From positions 186,001 through 250,000 of the forward strand of contig NC_015516.1 of the NCBI RefSeq assembly GCF_000270185.1: 64,000 bases of DNA, in the 5' to 3' direction. This document shows, piece after piece, positions 19,712-30,165 of this stretch; position 1 is the first letter of the stretch, and every line of letters starts with the position of its first letter. Made by a program: the position numbers and the translations under genes. The notes under the pieces were generated by a model. It ran no database searches, was not told where the DNA came from, and was given only the letters and a program-made list of their open reading frames with translations. Source of the stretch: Melissococcus plutonius ATCC 35311 (GTDB lineage Bacteria > Bacillota > Bacilli > Lactobacillales > Enterococcaceae).

Positions 19712-20455
19712 ATGACAAGAGAAGAAAAAATTATTTCTATCGTTAGTAAAAGTAAAAAAATTACCGTTAATGCTTTAGCTCAATATCTGGGCGTATCAAA
19801 AGTAACTATTCGCAAGGACTTAGATAAGTTAGAAACAAGAGGAATTATACATAGGCAACATGGCTTTGCTCTTTTAAACAGTCAAGATGACATGAATTAT
19901 CACCTAGCACAAAATTATGAACTTAAAAGAAAAATTGCTCAAACAGCTGCTTCACTTGTAAAAGATGGCGATAGTGTAATGATCGAATCAGGTGCTACTT
20001 GTACACTACTTGCCGAAGAATTGGCGTATCATAAAGATGAGGTAACGATTATTACAAATTCCTGTTTTATTGCTGCTTATATTCGAAAAGCTAAAAATGT
20101 AAACATTATTCTTTTGGGAGGAGAATACCAAAAAGAATCCCAGGTAAATGTTGGACCTTTGGTAAAAAAATATGTTGATGAATTTTATGTAGATAAATTA
20201 TTTGTAGGTATTGATGGTTTTGATGAAAAACGCGGATTTACTAGCAATAATCTTGCAAGATGTGACGCTTCAAAAGCATTGGTACAAGCAGCTAGAGAGA
20301 CAATTATTTTAACGGATTCAACCAAATTTAATCAAACAGGGATCATCTCTGGCTTTTCTTTCGGTGAAATTACCAAACTGTACACAGATAAGAAAATAAA
20401 TGAGACGACGGCAAAATTTATCAAATCAAAAGGAATTGAATTGGTTCTTTGTTAA
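19712..20455 (+). CDS. DeoR-family transcriptional regulator
   Basis: A 247-residue regulator. An N-terminal winged helix (residues about 1-55, ITVNALAQYLGVSKVTIRKD) is followed by a DeoR C-terminal sugar-phosphate sensor domain related to ribose-5-phosphate isomerase (DGDSVMIESGATC, NIILLGGEY, DKLFVGIDGF). It sits between the activase and the GRE gene and is the likely regulator of both. The string TTCGAAT occurs upstream of the GRE gene (about 20538) and, on the minus strand, upstream of the activase (about 19600), a possible operator half-site. Such regulators usually respond to a phosphorylated sugar; the effector is unknown. Confidence 0.88.
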   Translation: MTREEKIISIVSKSKKITVNALAQYLGVSKVTIRKDLDKLETRGIIHRQHGFALLNSQDDMNYHLAQNYELKRKIAQTAASLVKDGDSVMIESGATCTLLAEELAYHKDEVTIITNSCFIAAYIRKAKNVNIILLGGEYQKESQVNVGPLVKKYVDEFYVDKLFVGIDGFDEKRGFTSNNLARCDASKALVQAARETIILTDSTKFNQTGIISGFSFGEITKLYTDKKINETTAKFIKSKGIELVLC

Positions 20456-20562
20456 TTTTATTTATATTGATTTTTTCATATTACTAGTGATTGATAAATA
20501 TTTATGCTACAATTTTTTCAAAAGAAACTAAAATAATTTCGAATGAAAGAAAGGGAATTGAT

Positions 20563-22992
20563 ATGAAAATGAAACAGACAACCATTCAAACCCTTTTTTT
20601 GGTGAATTAACACTACGTATGAAAAAGTATAGAGAAAACGTGTTATCACAAAAATCCTATGTTTGTGCTGAACGAGCGACTTTAGCAACAGCAGCTTATA
20701 AGAAACACTTAGCACAACCAACAGTTTTAAAGCGTGCTTATATGCTTGAAACAATTCTAATGAACATGCATATTTATATTGAAGAAGAATCTTTGCTAGC
20801 GGGAAATCAGACGATTGCCAATCGCTGTGCACCAATTTTTTCCTGAATATGCTATGGATTGGGTGATAGATGAGTTAGACGATTTTGAAAAAAGAGATGG
20901 TGATATTTTTTATATTACTGAAGAGACAAAAAATGAACTTCAAGCCATTGCTGAATTTTGGAAAAATAACACAACAAAAGACAAAGGATTGGCGGCTATT
21001 CCACCAGAAAGCCGTATCTTTTATGATCTTGGTATTATTAAAGCAGAAGGGAATATAACTTCTGGTGATGCCCATATTGCTGTCGACTATAAGTCTGTTT
21101 TAAAAAAGGGCCTAGTCGATTATGAACGACGTGTGAATGAATTAATGAAAGGGCTTGACTTAACCAAGGTAGATGAACAGGAAAAATTATATTTTTATGA
21201 AGCTGTTTTAATTGTTATTCAAGCAGTGAGGAATTTTGCCAAGCGATATGCCAATCTAGCTAGAGAACAAGCGCATCATGCTTCTCAAGGTCGTGCAAAA
21301 GAATTAAATGCAATGGCAGTTATTTTAGATAAAGTTCCTTATTACCCGGCAGAAAATTTTTATGAAGCGGTTCAATCTCTTTGGTTGATTCAGCTGGTTT
21401 TACAAATTGAATCGAATGGTCATTCACTTTCTTATGGTAGAATGGATCAATATTTATTTCCCTATTTAGAGAATGATCTGAATTGTAAGCGAATAACGGA
21501 AGATAAAGCAACAGAATTATTGACAAATTTATGGATTAAAACAATGACAATTAATAAAATTCGTAGTTGGTCACACACACAATTTAGTGCAGGTAGTCCC
21601 CTATATCAGAATGTAACAATTGGCGGACAAACACCCGATAAGAAAGATGCTGTTAATGCTTTATCCTATTTAATTTTACGTAGTGTTGCACAAACAAAAT
21701 TACCACAACCAAATTTAACTGTTAGATATCATTCCAAATTGGATCATTCCTTTATGCGTACTTGTGTTGAAGTGATTCGCCTTGGTATCGGGATGCCGGC
21801 TTTTAATAATGATGAAATTATTATTCCTTCCTTTATTGAAAAAGGAGTTAAAGAAGAAGATGCCTATAATTATAGTGCCATTGGTTGTGTCGAAACAGCT
21901 GTTCCAGGGAAATGGGGCTATCGTTGTACATGGATGAGTTTTATTAATTTTCCAAAGACTTTATTGATTACTATGAATGATGGTGTAGATCCAGAAAGCA
22001 ATACTAGATTAATAAAGGGATTTGGTCACTTTAAAGAAATGCATTCTTACGAAGAATTACAGATTGCTTGGGACCATACAATTCGTGAATTCACTCGCCA
22101 TAGTGTCATTATTGAGAACAGTTGTGATAGTGTTTTGGAAAAAGATGTTCCAGATATTTTATGTTCTGCCTTAACTGAGGATTGTATCGGACGAGGTAAA
22201 ACAATTAAAGCTGGTGGTGCAATTTATGATTATGTTAGTGGACTTCAAGTTGGCATTGCAAATTTGGCAGATTCATTGGCTGCTATTAAAAAGCTAGTTT
22301 TTGAAGAGAGAAAAATTACGACAATTGAATTATGGGAAGCTCTAATGAATAATTTTGCTGGTAAAAGGGGACATCAAATTCAAAACTTATTATTACACGA
22401 GGCACCAAAATATGGGAATGATGATGATTTTGTTGATCAATTAATAGTGACAGCCTATGCCAGTTATATTGATGAAATCAAAAAATATCCGAATACACGT
22501 TTTGGACGTGGACCAATTGGAGGTGTTCGTTACGCTGGAACTTCTTCCATCTCGGCGAATGTTGGACAAGGAAAAGGAACGTTGGCAACACCCGATGGTC
22601 GAAATGCAGGTATGCCTTTAGCGGAAGGTTGTTCACCCGCCCATGCCATGGATAGACATGGACCAACAGCCGTAATGAAGACAGTAGCAAAGTTACCAAC
22701 AAAAGAGATTACAGGTGGTGTTTTGTTAAATCAAAAAATAACACCACAAATCCTTATGAAAGAAGAAGATAAAGATAAATTGATACTACTATTACAAACA
22801 TTTTTTAACCGCTTACTTGGCTATCATATTCAATACAATGTTGTTTCAAAAGAGACATTAATAGATGCACAAAAACACCCAGAAAAACATCGCGAGTTAA
22901 TTGTTCGGGTAGCAGGTTATTCAGCATTCTTTACCGTACTATCCAAAACAACACAGGAGGATATCATTGAACGAACAGAACATGTACTTTAA
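20563..22992 (+). pseudogene. Glycyl-radical enzyme (PflD/YbiW-like) with two compensating homopolymer frameshifts
   Basis: Joined together the frames encode about 809 residues of a non-PFL glycyl-radical lyase or dehydratase. The start ATG 20563 has an AAAGGGA site. After TIQ the frame must shift at a T7 tract (20594-20600, one base short) to read PFFGELTLRMKKY, and shift back at a T6 tract (20836-20841, one base extra) to read PIFPEYAMDWV. Catalytic features are intact: the thiyl Cys in GCVETAVPGKWGYR (codon at 21886) and the glycyl radical loop RVAGYSAFF (Gly codon at 22915). The GCVE motif places it with dehydratase/lyase-type GREs, not pyruvate formate-lyase. The two shifts are -1 and +1, so the net frame is preserved, but about 80 residues between them are out of frame with the start. 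Confidence 0.88.
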
Positions 22993-23202
22993 TTAAGTTA
23001 TTATTCTTAATAATATGGTTAAGAAAATCCTTCCATTAGAAAATGATTTGGCAGCTAGATTTAATGGAAAAAATCTAAAATAAAAATTTATTTATTCTCA
23101 ATTCGTTAAACATCTGATAGGAAACAACCTATCAAAAATACTATAATTTAATTATATTACCTAAATTAGTAAAGAAAGTTGAATTAAAAGGAGCTTTTAA
23201 TC

Positions 23203-23889
23203 ATGGAATTTATGCTTGACACAGTAAATATTGAAGAGATTAAGCAATATCAAAAAATAATTTCCTTAAGAGGAGTTACGTCAAATCCATCTATTATAAA
23301 ACAAAGTGGGAAAATGAACTTTTTTGAACGCATGAGAGAAATTCGGGAAATTATTGGATACAATTCATCATTACATGTTCAACTTGTTGCTACTGATTAT
23401 GATGGAATGTTAAAAGATGCGGAAACACTCTTAAATCAGATTGATACAGATCTATTTATTAAGTTACCAGTGAATGAAGTAGGATTAAAAGTTATGAATG
23501 AATTAAGGGAATGGCCTTGTCATATAACAGCTACAGCAATCTATACAAAGTTTCAAGCTTATCTAGCAATTGCTAACCATGTTGATTATGTTGCTCCCTA
23601 TTTTAATCGGATGGAAAATCTAGCGATTGATCCTCAAGAAACCATTCGCCAAATTGCCAATATTATTGAGCAAACAGGAAGCAAAACAAAAATTTTGGCG
23701 GCAAGTTTTAAGAATGTTTCACAGGTAACTACTGCTTTAGAAAATGGTGCTCATGCGGTTACTATTAATACCAATATTATTCAACAAGTATTAGAAATGC
23801 CGGTTATTGAAAAAGCAATTCAAAATTTCTTAGAAGATTGGATTGCAGTTTTTGGTGACAAACAGACCATTGCTGCTTTGAATGGTTAA
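23203..23889 (+). CDS. Transaldolase/fructose-6-phosphate-aldolase-like protein
   Basis: A 228-residue class I aldolase of the FSA/TalC family. MEFMLDTVNIEEIKQY and GVTSNPSIIKQ are the N-terminal signatures, and Lys87 in DLFIKLPVNEVG is the expected Schiff-base lysine. It lies 210 bp downstream of the GRE gene on the same strand with its own AAAGGAG site. E. coli pairs FSA genes with the uncharacterised-type GREs PflD and YbiW, so the linkage recurs across phyla. It probably cleaves the ketose phosphate produced by the GRE, yielding glyceraldehyde-3-phosphate and a C3 ketone; this is inference. The gene looks intact. Confidence 0.9.
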   Translation: MEFMLDTVNIEEIKQYQKIISLRGVTSNPSIIKQSGKMNFFERMREIREIIGYNSSLHVQLVATDYDGMLKDAETLLNQIDTDLFIKLPVNEVGLKVMNELREWPCHITATAIYTKFQAYLAIANHVDYVAPYFNRMENLAIDPQETIRQIANIIEQTGSKTKILAASFKNVSQVTTALENGAHAVTINTNIIQQVLEMPVIEKAIQNFLEDWIAVFGDKQTIAALNG

Positions 23890-23971
23890 ATTAATTGGTT
23901 AATTTTATGAGTATTAATTTTGAACTGGTTAATTGCTCTGAAAATAACTATTAAAAAATGAATAACTAAAT

Positions 23972-24026
23972 AAAAACCAGATGATTCTTTTCAAGTATTG
24001 ATTAAGAATTGTTTGGTTTTTGAATT
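23972..24026 (+). terminator. Probable terminator after FSA-like gene
   Basis: AAAAACCAGATGATTC can pair fully with GAATTGTTTGGTTTTT if wobble pairs are allowed; the loop is 18 nt and the right arm ends in a T run. Confidence 0.5.
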
Positions 24027-24251
24027 ATAAAAACATTTTTTATTGATAGATTTTTAATTTATTATTTAAATTATTATTTTTTTATTTGCTAAATAGGTAT
24101 ATGATAAGAATAAGGGGGGAAGTGTTAAGAAAGGAGAGAATAGTTAATGAGGACTTATTAGTATTCATTCTTCTTTGAATAATTTTAATTTATTGATTTA
24201 TTTTTAAAATTAAATAAATATTCTAAATAAAACTATAAAGGAGGATTAAAA

Positions 24252-27200
24252 ATGAAAAAGAAACAGATATATAACTTGTTCATTGTATGCGCATTATTTT
24301 GTATTTTTATAGGTGAATTGTCTGCTAAAACTGTCTGGGGAGAAAAAAACCAGATAGGGAATAAGCAATTGGCTAAAAAAAATGATCAGCAAAATGAACA
24401 AGCAAATTTGTGGGAATTAGATTTTTCTAAGGGGGTTATTGGTAATTGGCAAGATATTGTTGGTCGAACGAAGCGAGAGATCGTAAAAGATACCTTGCAG
24501 ATTTCAAGAGATACAGCAGTCGATAATAATGCAGTCACCATTAATACGGATTCACCAAAATTGGCAGATGGTGAAGTAGAGACAAAATTTAAAATGATGA
24601 ATGGTAATGCTCGAATTGGTGTGGTGATCCGATCAACTCTAACAGGAAACTGGGTATTTGTTGGTTATAATAATGGAAATTGGTTAGTGGAAAAACCAGG
24701 TGCCTGGAATGATATAATCAAGGGACCAACGTTAAATGAGAACACAACCTATATTTTCAAAGCACGCTATGAAGGTACAAAGATCACTATGTGGTTAAAT
24801 GGAGTGGAATTTTATTCTGGTAGTCCTGTTTTAAATGATGGTAGCAAATTACAAATAAATGCCGGTTATATCGGTGTCCGTACTTGGTACGATAATAAAA
24901 TTATTCAATTCGATCAGGTACCTATTTTACCTGAAAAGGTAAAAGCACATTATAATACAGGCACAATCAAGGAAGTTGGTGTTAAATGGGAAGCCATCGA
25001 TCCAAAACTATATGATCATGCAGGAGAATTTGAAGTCACAGGTCAGGTAGAAGGAACAACGATTCCAGCAAAAGTACTCATTCGTGTCATTAATGATGGA
25101 GAAGTAGAGAAAGGCAAAGAAATTCATTCAAAAGATTTGGCAGCAATTATTGATCCAAATTTTCCAAGAATTTTACGGTATGTTGATCCAAAAGATCAAT
25201 CATTAATCTTTAATGAACAAACGGAAAAAATAAATAAAATTGTCATTGATGGTACTGAGTATGCTGCAACTGCCTCTATTCAAAATAGTACAAATGATAG
25301 TGCTACCTATACCGTTCAAATCCCTAAAATAAATGTCACTTTTGATGTAGTATTTACTGTTTCAGAAGGAAAAGAAGTAAAAATGGAAATTACGCATGTG
25401 AAAGAATCCGATTCACTTATTCATACCATTTTAATACCAGAGCAAGGCCTACTTTCTTTAAATGGTATGGAACCTGGTGCTGCCTTTGCTGGAGAGACAA
25501 TGTATACGGGAAAGAATACAAGCAATTATAATAAAACAGGTGACGTTTTTGAGGATTTAATAACAAATACAAAAGTAGAAAAAAAGAAATATCATTATGC
25601 TTTTCTAAATACAACTAAATATGCAGCAAGCATTTGGACAAATGCCTATGGTGATGACAAAAATGATAATGAAGACGACGCACGAATTTATAAGGAAACT
25701 AAAGAAACAGAGAAAGGATATATTACAACCCTTTCTAGTGGAACATTTACTTATCGACCTTATGATGGGACAACTACTTCACTGACAAATGATAAATCAA
25801 CCATTAAAGTTAAATTTTCTGGCGATTTAAATGGAGATAATCGGGTAGATTGGCAAGATGCAGCAATTAATTATCGTTCAATCATGAATAATCCCAAGGG
25901 TGGTGAAAAGGTACCGGAATTGGTTAATCAACGTATTCCCTTCAATTTTGCTTCACAAGCAACAAATCCATTTTTAACTACATTAGATGAAACGAAACGA
26001 GTTTATAATTTAACTGATGGTCTAGGACAAATGGTTTTACTCAAAGGCTACCAAAATGAAGGACATGATTCTGCTCACCCGGACTATGGTTCAATTGGTT
26101 TAAGACCGGGTGGAAAAGAAGCAATCAATACGTTAATTAATGAAGGACATAAACTGAATGCAATTTTTGGTGCACATATCAATGATACAGAAGCCTATCC
26201 AGAAGCTAAAAGCTTTAATGACAAACTCGTTGATTTCTCTCAAAAAGGCTGGGATTGGTTAGATTCTTCCTATTATATCAACCAACGTTTTGATGCCTTA
26301 ACCGAAAGCCGTGTGAATCGATTACAGGAATTAAAGAAAAATGTTCCCAATTTAGATTTTATCTATGTAGATGTTTGGGGAAATCGTGGTGAATCAGGTT
26401 GGAGTAGCAGGAAATTTGCAAAAGAAATAAACCAGAATGGCTTTATACTCACAAATGAATTTCCAAATGCTTTAGAATATGATTCTATCTGGAATCATTG
26501 GTCAGCTGATAAAAACTATGGTGGCGATAATCTAAAAGGATTTAATAGTACCATTGTTCGCTTTATTCGCAACCATCAAAAAGACACCTGGGTAATCTCT
26601 GATAATCCATTGCTAGGTGGTACGGAATTAGAAGCTTATGAAGGTTGGATTGGAAAAATAAATTTTAATACCTACAAAGAAAAAACATTTTCTATTAATA
26701 TACCAACAAAATTTTTACAGCATTATCAAATTATGAAATGGGATACAAAAACAGCAGAAGATGGACAAATTCATGGAACGATACAATTATATGATCATTC
26801 AAATAAGGTGACAGTGACAGACAATAATAACAGCCATGAACGAATCATAACATTAAATGGTATAAAAGTTTTACAAGGAAAGAACTACCTATTACCTTGG
26901 AAGATGAATGGTGAAGCTAAATTTTATCATTGGAATGAAACAGGTGGAGAAACGACCTGGCAATTACCAAATAATTTTTTGGGACAACCCTTACATTTAT
27001 ATGAATTAACCGATCAAGGTAGGATCGATAGAGGAATACCTACAATTATTGGTAATCAGGTGCATATCAATGCTAAGGCAAAAACACCTTATGTATTAAC
27101 GGCCAACAAACAAACAAAAGAGATAGAATTTGGTAGTTATACACCAATAAAAGATCCCGGATTTAATGCAAAGGATACCTTAAAAAATAATTGGAAAGTT

Positions 27201-28145
27201 GAGAAGGGAGATCCTAAAATTATTAAAGATTCAAATGGCACGAATGCTCTTGTAGCTGGACAACAAGCGATGGTAGTATCACAACACTTACAGCCATTGG
27301 CTATTGGAAAATATAGTGTTTATATAAATACAGAAACGCATAATCGTCAGGTCAATATGAGATTAGCTGTTGATTGAAAAGAATATTCAAGTAATTTTAA
27401 TCGTTCGCTCGTTCAAAATTATATTCAGGCGGATGCCAATCATACACAAGGATCTTTTCCTCAATATATGCAAAAAACGCGGATAGATTTTGAAATTACT
27501 AAAGATAATCCAAATATTATTTTATATTTAGAGGCAGAAAAACAACCTAAAGAGGCAACAATGGCGACAAAATTTAATGCTATTCGGGTAGTTACCAGAC
27601 AAACAGACATTACAAATAAGGAACCAAAAATAGTAATAAAACAGGATTTTGAGGATACACAAGCTATTGGTCTTTATCCATTTATCAAAGTAGAAGCGGG
27701 TGTGGTAGAAGATCCACGTATCCATTTATCTGAAAAACATGAACCATATACCCAGTATGGTTGAAATAATAACAAGATATCGGATATTTTGAATGGCAAT
27801 TGGTCTTTAAAAGCGCATAAACAAGCTAGAGGAATGATGATTCAAACAACGCCTCAAACCATTAAATTTCACCCTAATGAAAAATATACAATTAGCTTTG
27901 ACTATCAGACAGATGGATCAAATAACTTTTACTATGGAGTATTTGATAAAGAATTTAATAATCAAGAATAAACAACTTGGAACCAAAATCATTGGCTGTT
28001 GGCTCCAGCATCGACAGATGGGAAAACAAAACATATTACCTATTCAGTTACTGGAACAGCAAATGGTGATATGATGTTTGGTTTTTATACAGCAGGTGGT
28101 GCATACGACCTAATTATTGATAATTTTAAAGTCTCAAAAGATTGA
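24252..28145 (+). pseudogene. GH101 endo-alpha-N-acetylgalactosaminidase with three in-frame stops
   Basis: A single uninterrupted frame of 1,297 codons reads as a secreted GH101 O-glycanase that cleaves the core-1 Gal-beta-1,3-GalNAc disaccharide from mucin-type Ser/Thr. There is a signal peptide (residues about 1-26), an N-terminal lectin-like sandwich (LWELDFSKGVIGNWQD), a catalytic barrel with candidate nucleophile Asp707 (FIYVDVWGN) and acid/base Glu736 (LTNEFPNALEYDS), and C-terminal beta domains. Stops at 27375 (TGA), 27762 (TGA) and 27969 (TAA) interrupt the C-terminal 257 codons with no frameshift, before the natural TGA at 28143. The flanking protein context suggests GGA or TGG and CAA/GAA as original codons. 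The catalytic core, 1,041 residues, is still translatable, so activity may persist. Strong AAGGAGG site; an SD-preceded micro-ORF (MRTY) lies in the leader at 24147. Confidence 0.92.
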
Positions 28146-28359
28146 GAGATGATTATTGTAAGAAGTGCTTATCTCTATTATCTTGCATAAAAAATTAACG
28201 AGGCGATTTTGTACAGATGATTCAACAATCTAATGATTAATCAATAGTTTTGGCTAACCTATTGATAAAATGAGAAGACAATGAATAAAATAGTTTAATT
28301 AAGAATTATTTTTGGTAAAAATCAAAAGAATTTTTCATTATTAGTTAAATATATTTATC

Positions 28360-28416
28360 AAAAAACAACACAAACAGAAAATATTAACAAAATTTTTCTA
28401 TTTGTGTTGTTTTTTT
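28360..28416. terminator. Bidirectional terminator between GH101 and response regulator
   Basis: AAAAAACAACACAAA...TTTGTGTTGTTTTTT forms a stem of at least 15 bp with A and T runs on opposite sides, fitting termination of the two convergent genes. Confidence 0.75.
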
Positions 28417-28543
28417 ATTTGATTAATTTTTTAATTAATTTTTGATCATCTATAACTAGATAGTGAGCTTTTTAAAAAATACATAAATCAATAAATTATT
28501 TATCAGGAATGAATAATACATTATAAACCCTCTTTTATTTTAT

Positions 28544-30136
28544 CTATGATGATGCATTCAATTGAGTTAACCTATAGTGCTTTCGATACTCATTCGGTGA
28601 AATCTTTTCTTTTTTCTTAAATAAATAACTAAAATAATTTGGATCATTATAACCAATATCTATTGTAATACTGGCCAGTTTATCATCTGTTTCTTTCAAT
28701 AATTTTTTTGCATAAGAGATACGTTGATTAATTAAATATTCAATAAATGTACAATTCATCGATTGAGAAAAAATAGTACTAAAATGAGATGGACTTAAAG
28801 AAACTTCATCTGCAACAGAATGCAAGGAAATGTCTGGATCATTAAAATGAGCTTCTATATAGTCAAGTGCTTTTTGAATGATGGGTTTATATTTAATCAT
28901 AGATGGGTTTATTTGATTGGTCATCAAGTAATCAAATAGTTGAGTTAATAATGCTTGATAATCATCAATAGAAACGGATAGAGAAGAAAGATAATCCATA
29001 TTGCTTAACTTATCTAAATTAAAAGGACATTGCTCATTCGTCCTTTTTTGTAGGAGGTTAATAAGCTCAGTTAAAATAAAAAAGCGGTAGAGCCGATTTT
29101 GCTCATCTGTTTCTCCTGTTTGGCCAGTCAATTCAACAATTAAAGCATTACGATTTTCTGGTTTTAGAGAAGCGATTTTATTAGCCAAATCTATTTTGAA
29201 TAGATTCACTGATGAAATGGAATTGTCTTTTATATCATCTTCGTAACTAATGACTTTATCTATTCTAAGATTGCTATGTGTATGAATCAATTGTTCAGTA
29301 ATTATAAAAGATGTTTTGATTTCACTGATACGTTCAACCACCGATCTGAAAGCGATAACAATTTCATAGGTACTTTCTTTTTCCAATTCGTGAATTAAGG
29401 TATTTGCCAGCTGATAACATTTTCCCAATAGTGACTTTTTATTCGAATGGCTAACTAGGAATTTTATATAATTTGATGAGATACTAGAAAAGATTAAGTG
29501 TTCATCATTTCCAAATAGATAGTTTAAATATTCAGAAAAGCGATAATAGTCTGCGAATTTTACGTCATATTTATTGGTAGCTAGCAAAACAGTATATTTT
29601 TTCCCTACAAAATTTCGTTTGAAATTCTGACTTTCCTCTAAGAACTCTTGCATGGATAACTCTCCCTTAAAAAGGCCATTAAGAAAGTGATTCTTTTTAA
29701 TATCTATTATAAAATTTTGAGAATAATCAGCTGGATGAATCATAGTATTCTTCAGGCTTTCCAGTTTTTCAATCCCCTTTTTTAAAGAAAAGTATAATTC
29801 TTCCTTTTTAATTGGTTTAAGTAAATATTCATCGACACCTAGTTGAATGGCTGTTTTTGCATAGTCAAAATCATTAAAGCCACTGATAAAAATAATTCTT
29901 AACCAAGGAAAATATTTTTTAGCTTCTTTTGCTAAAAGTAAACCATTCATAAAAGGCATGCGAATATCTGTAATTAGAATATCTGGTTTTACATCTAACA
30001 TCATTGCAAGACCCATCTCACCATCTGAAGCTTCACCGGCAAAACGAATCGGCAAGTCAGATTTAAAGGAAAGTAGTAATTTTCTTAAATGGTCACAAAT
30101 CAGGTGTTCATCTTCTACAATAAAAACTTTATACAT
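28544..30136 (-). CDS. YesN-type response regulator with AraC DNA-binding domain
   Basis: About 530 residues: an N-terminal receiver (YKVFIVEDEHLI; phospho-acceptor Asp in DILITDIRMPFMNG; Lys in YLLKPIKKEE), a long linker domain, and a C-terminal AraC pair of helix-turn-helices (SLHSVADEVSLSPSHFSTIF, ASITIDIGYNDPNYFSYLF). I prefer ATG 30136 (MYKVFIVEDE), the usual receiver start, over the GTG at 30154 with six extra codons. It lies 30 bp after the kinase gene on the minus strand, divergent from the monosaccharide transporter it probably controls. YesMN pairs typically respond to external oligosaccharides. The gene looks intact although its kinase is disrupted. Confidence 0.9.
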   Translation of the reverse strand: MYKVFIVEDEHLICDHLRKLLLSFKSDLPIRFAGEASDGEMGLAMMLDVKPDILITDIRMPFMNGLLLAKEAKKYFPWLRIIFISGFNDFDYAKTAIQLGVDEYLLKPIKKEELYFSLKKGIEKLESLKNTMIHPADYSQNFIIDIKKNHFLNGLFKGELSMQEFLEESQNFKRNFVGKKYTVLLATNKYDVKFADYYRFSEYLNYLFGNDEHLIFSSISSNYIKFLVSHSNKKSLLGKCYQLANTLIHELEKESTYEIVIAFRSVVERISEIKTSFIITEQLIHTHSNLRIDKVISYEDDIKDNSISSVNLFKIDLANKIASLKPENRNALIVELTGQTGETDEQNRLYRFFILTELINLLQKRTNEQCPFNLDKLSNMDYLSSLSVSIDDYQALLTQLFDYLMTNQINPSMIKYKPIIQKALDYIEAHFNDPDISLHSVADEVSLSPSHFSTIFSQSMNCTFIEYLINQRISYAKKLLKETDDKLASITIDIGYNDPNYFSYLFKKKEKISPNEYRKHYRLTQLNASS

Positions 30137-30165
30137 AATTTCAACTTCTTTCACTTATTGCTAGT

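Noticed and set aside
20518-20835. Minus-strand ORF of 105 codons over the GRE start
   Set aside because: Lies antisense to the GRE N-terminus and has no RBS or domain.
23113-23133. Hairpin TGATAGG/CCTATCA between GRE and FSA-like genes
   Set aside because: Only 7 bp without a good T run; may be a weak processing hairpin but not callable.
10496-27764. Alternative genetic code or UGA recoding, because several in-frame TGA codons occur
   Set aside because: Core genes (fusA, tuf, guaA) have no internal TGA, one GH101 stop is TAA, and other lesions are frameshifts, so ordinary pseudogenisation is enough.
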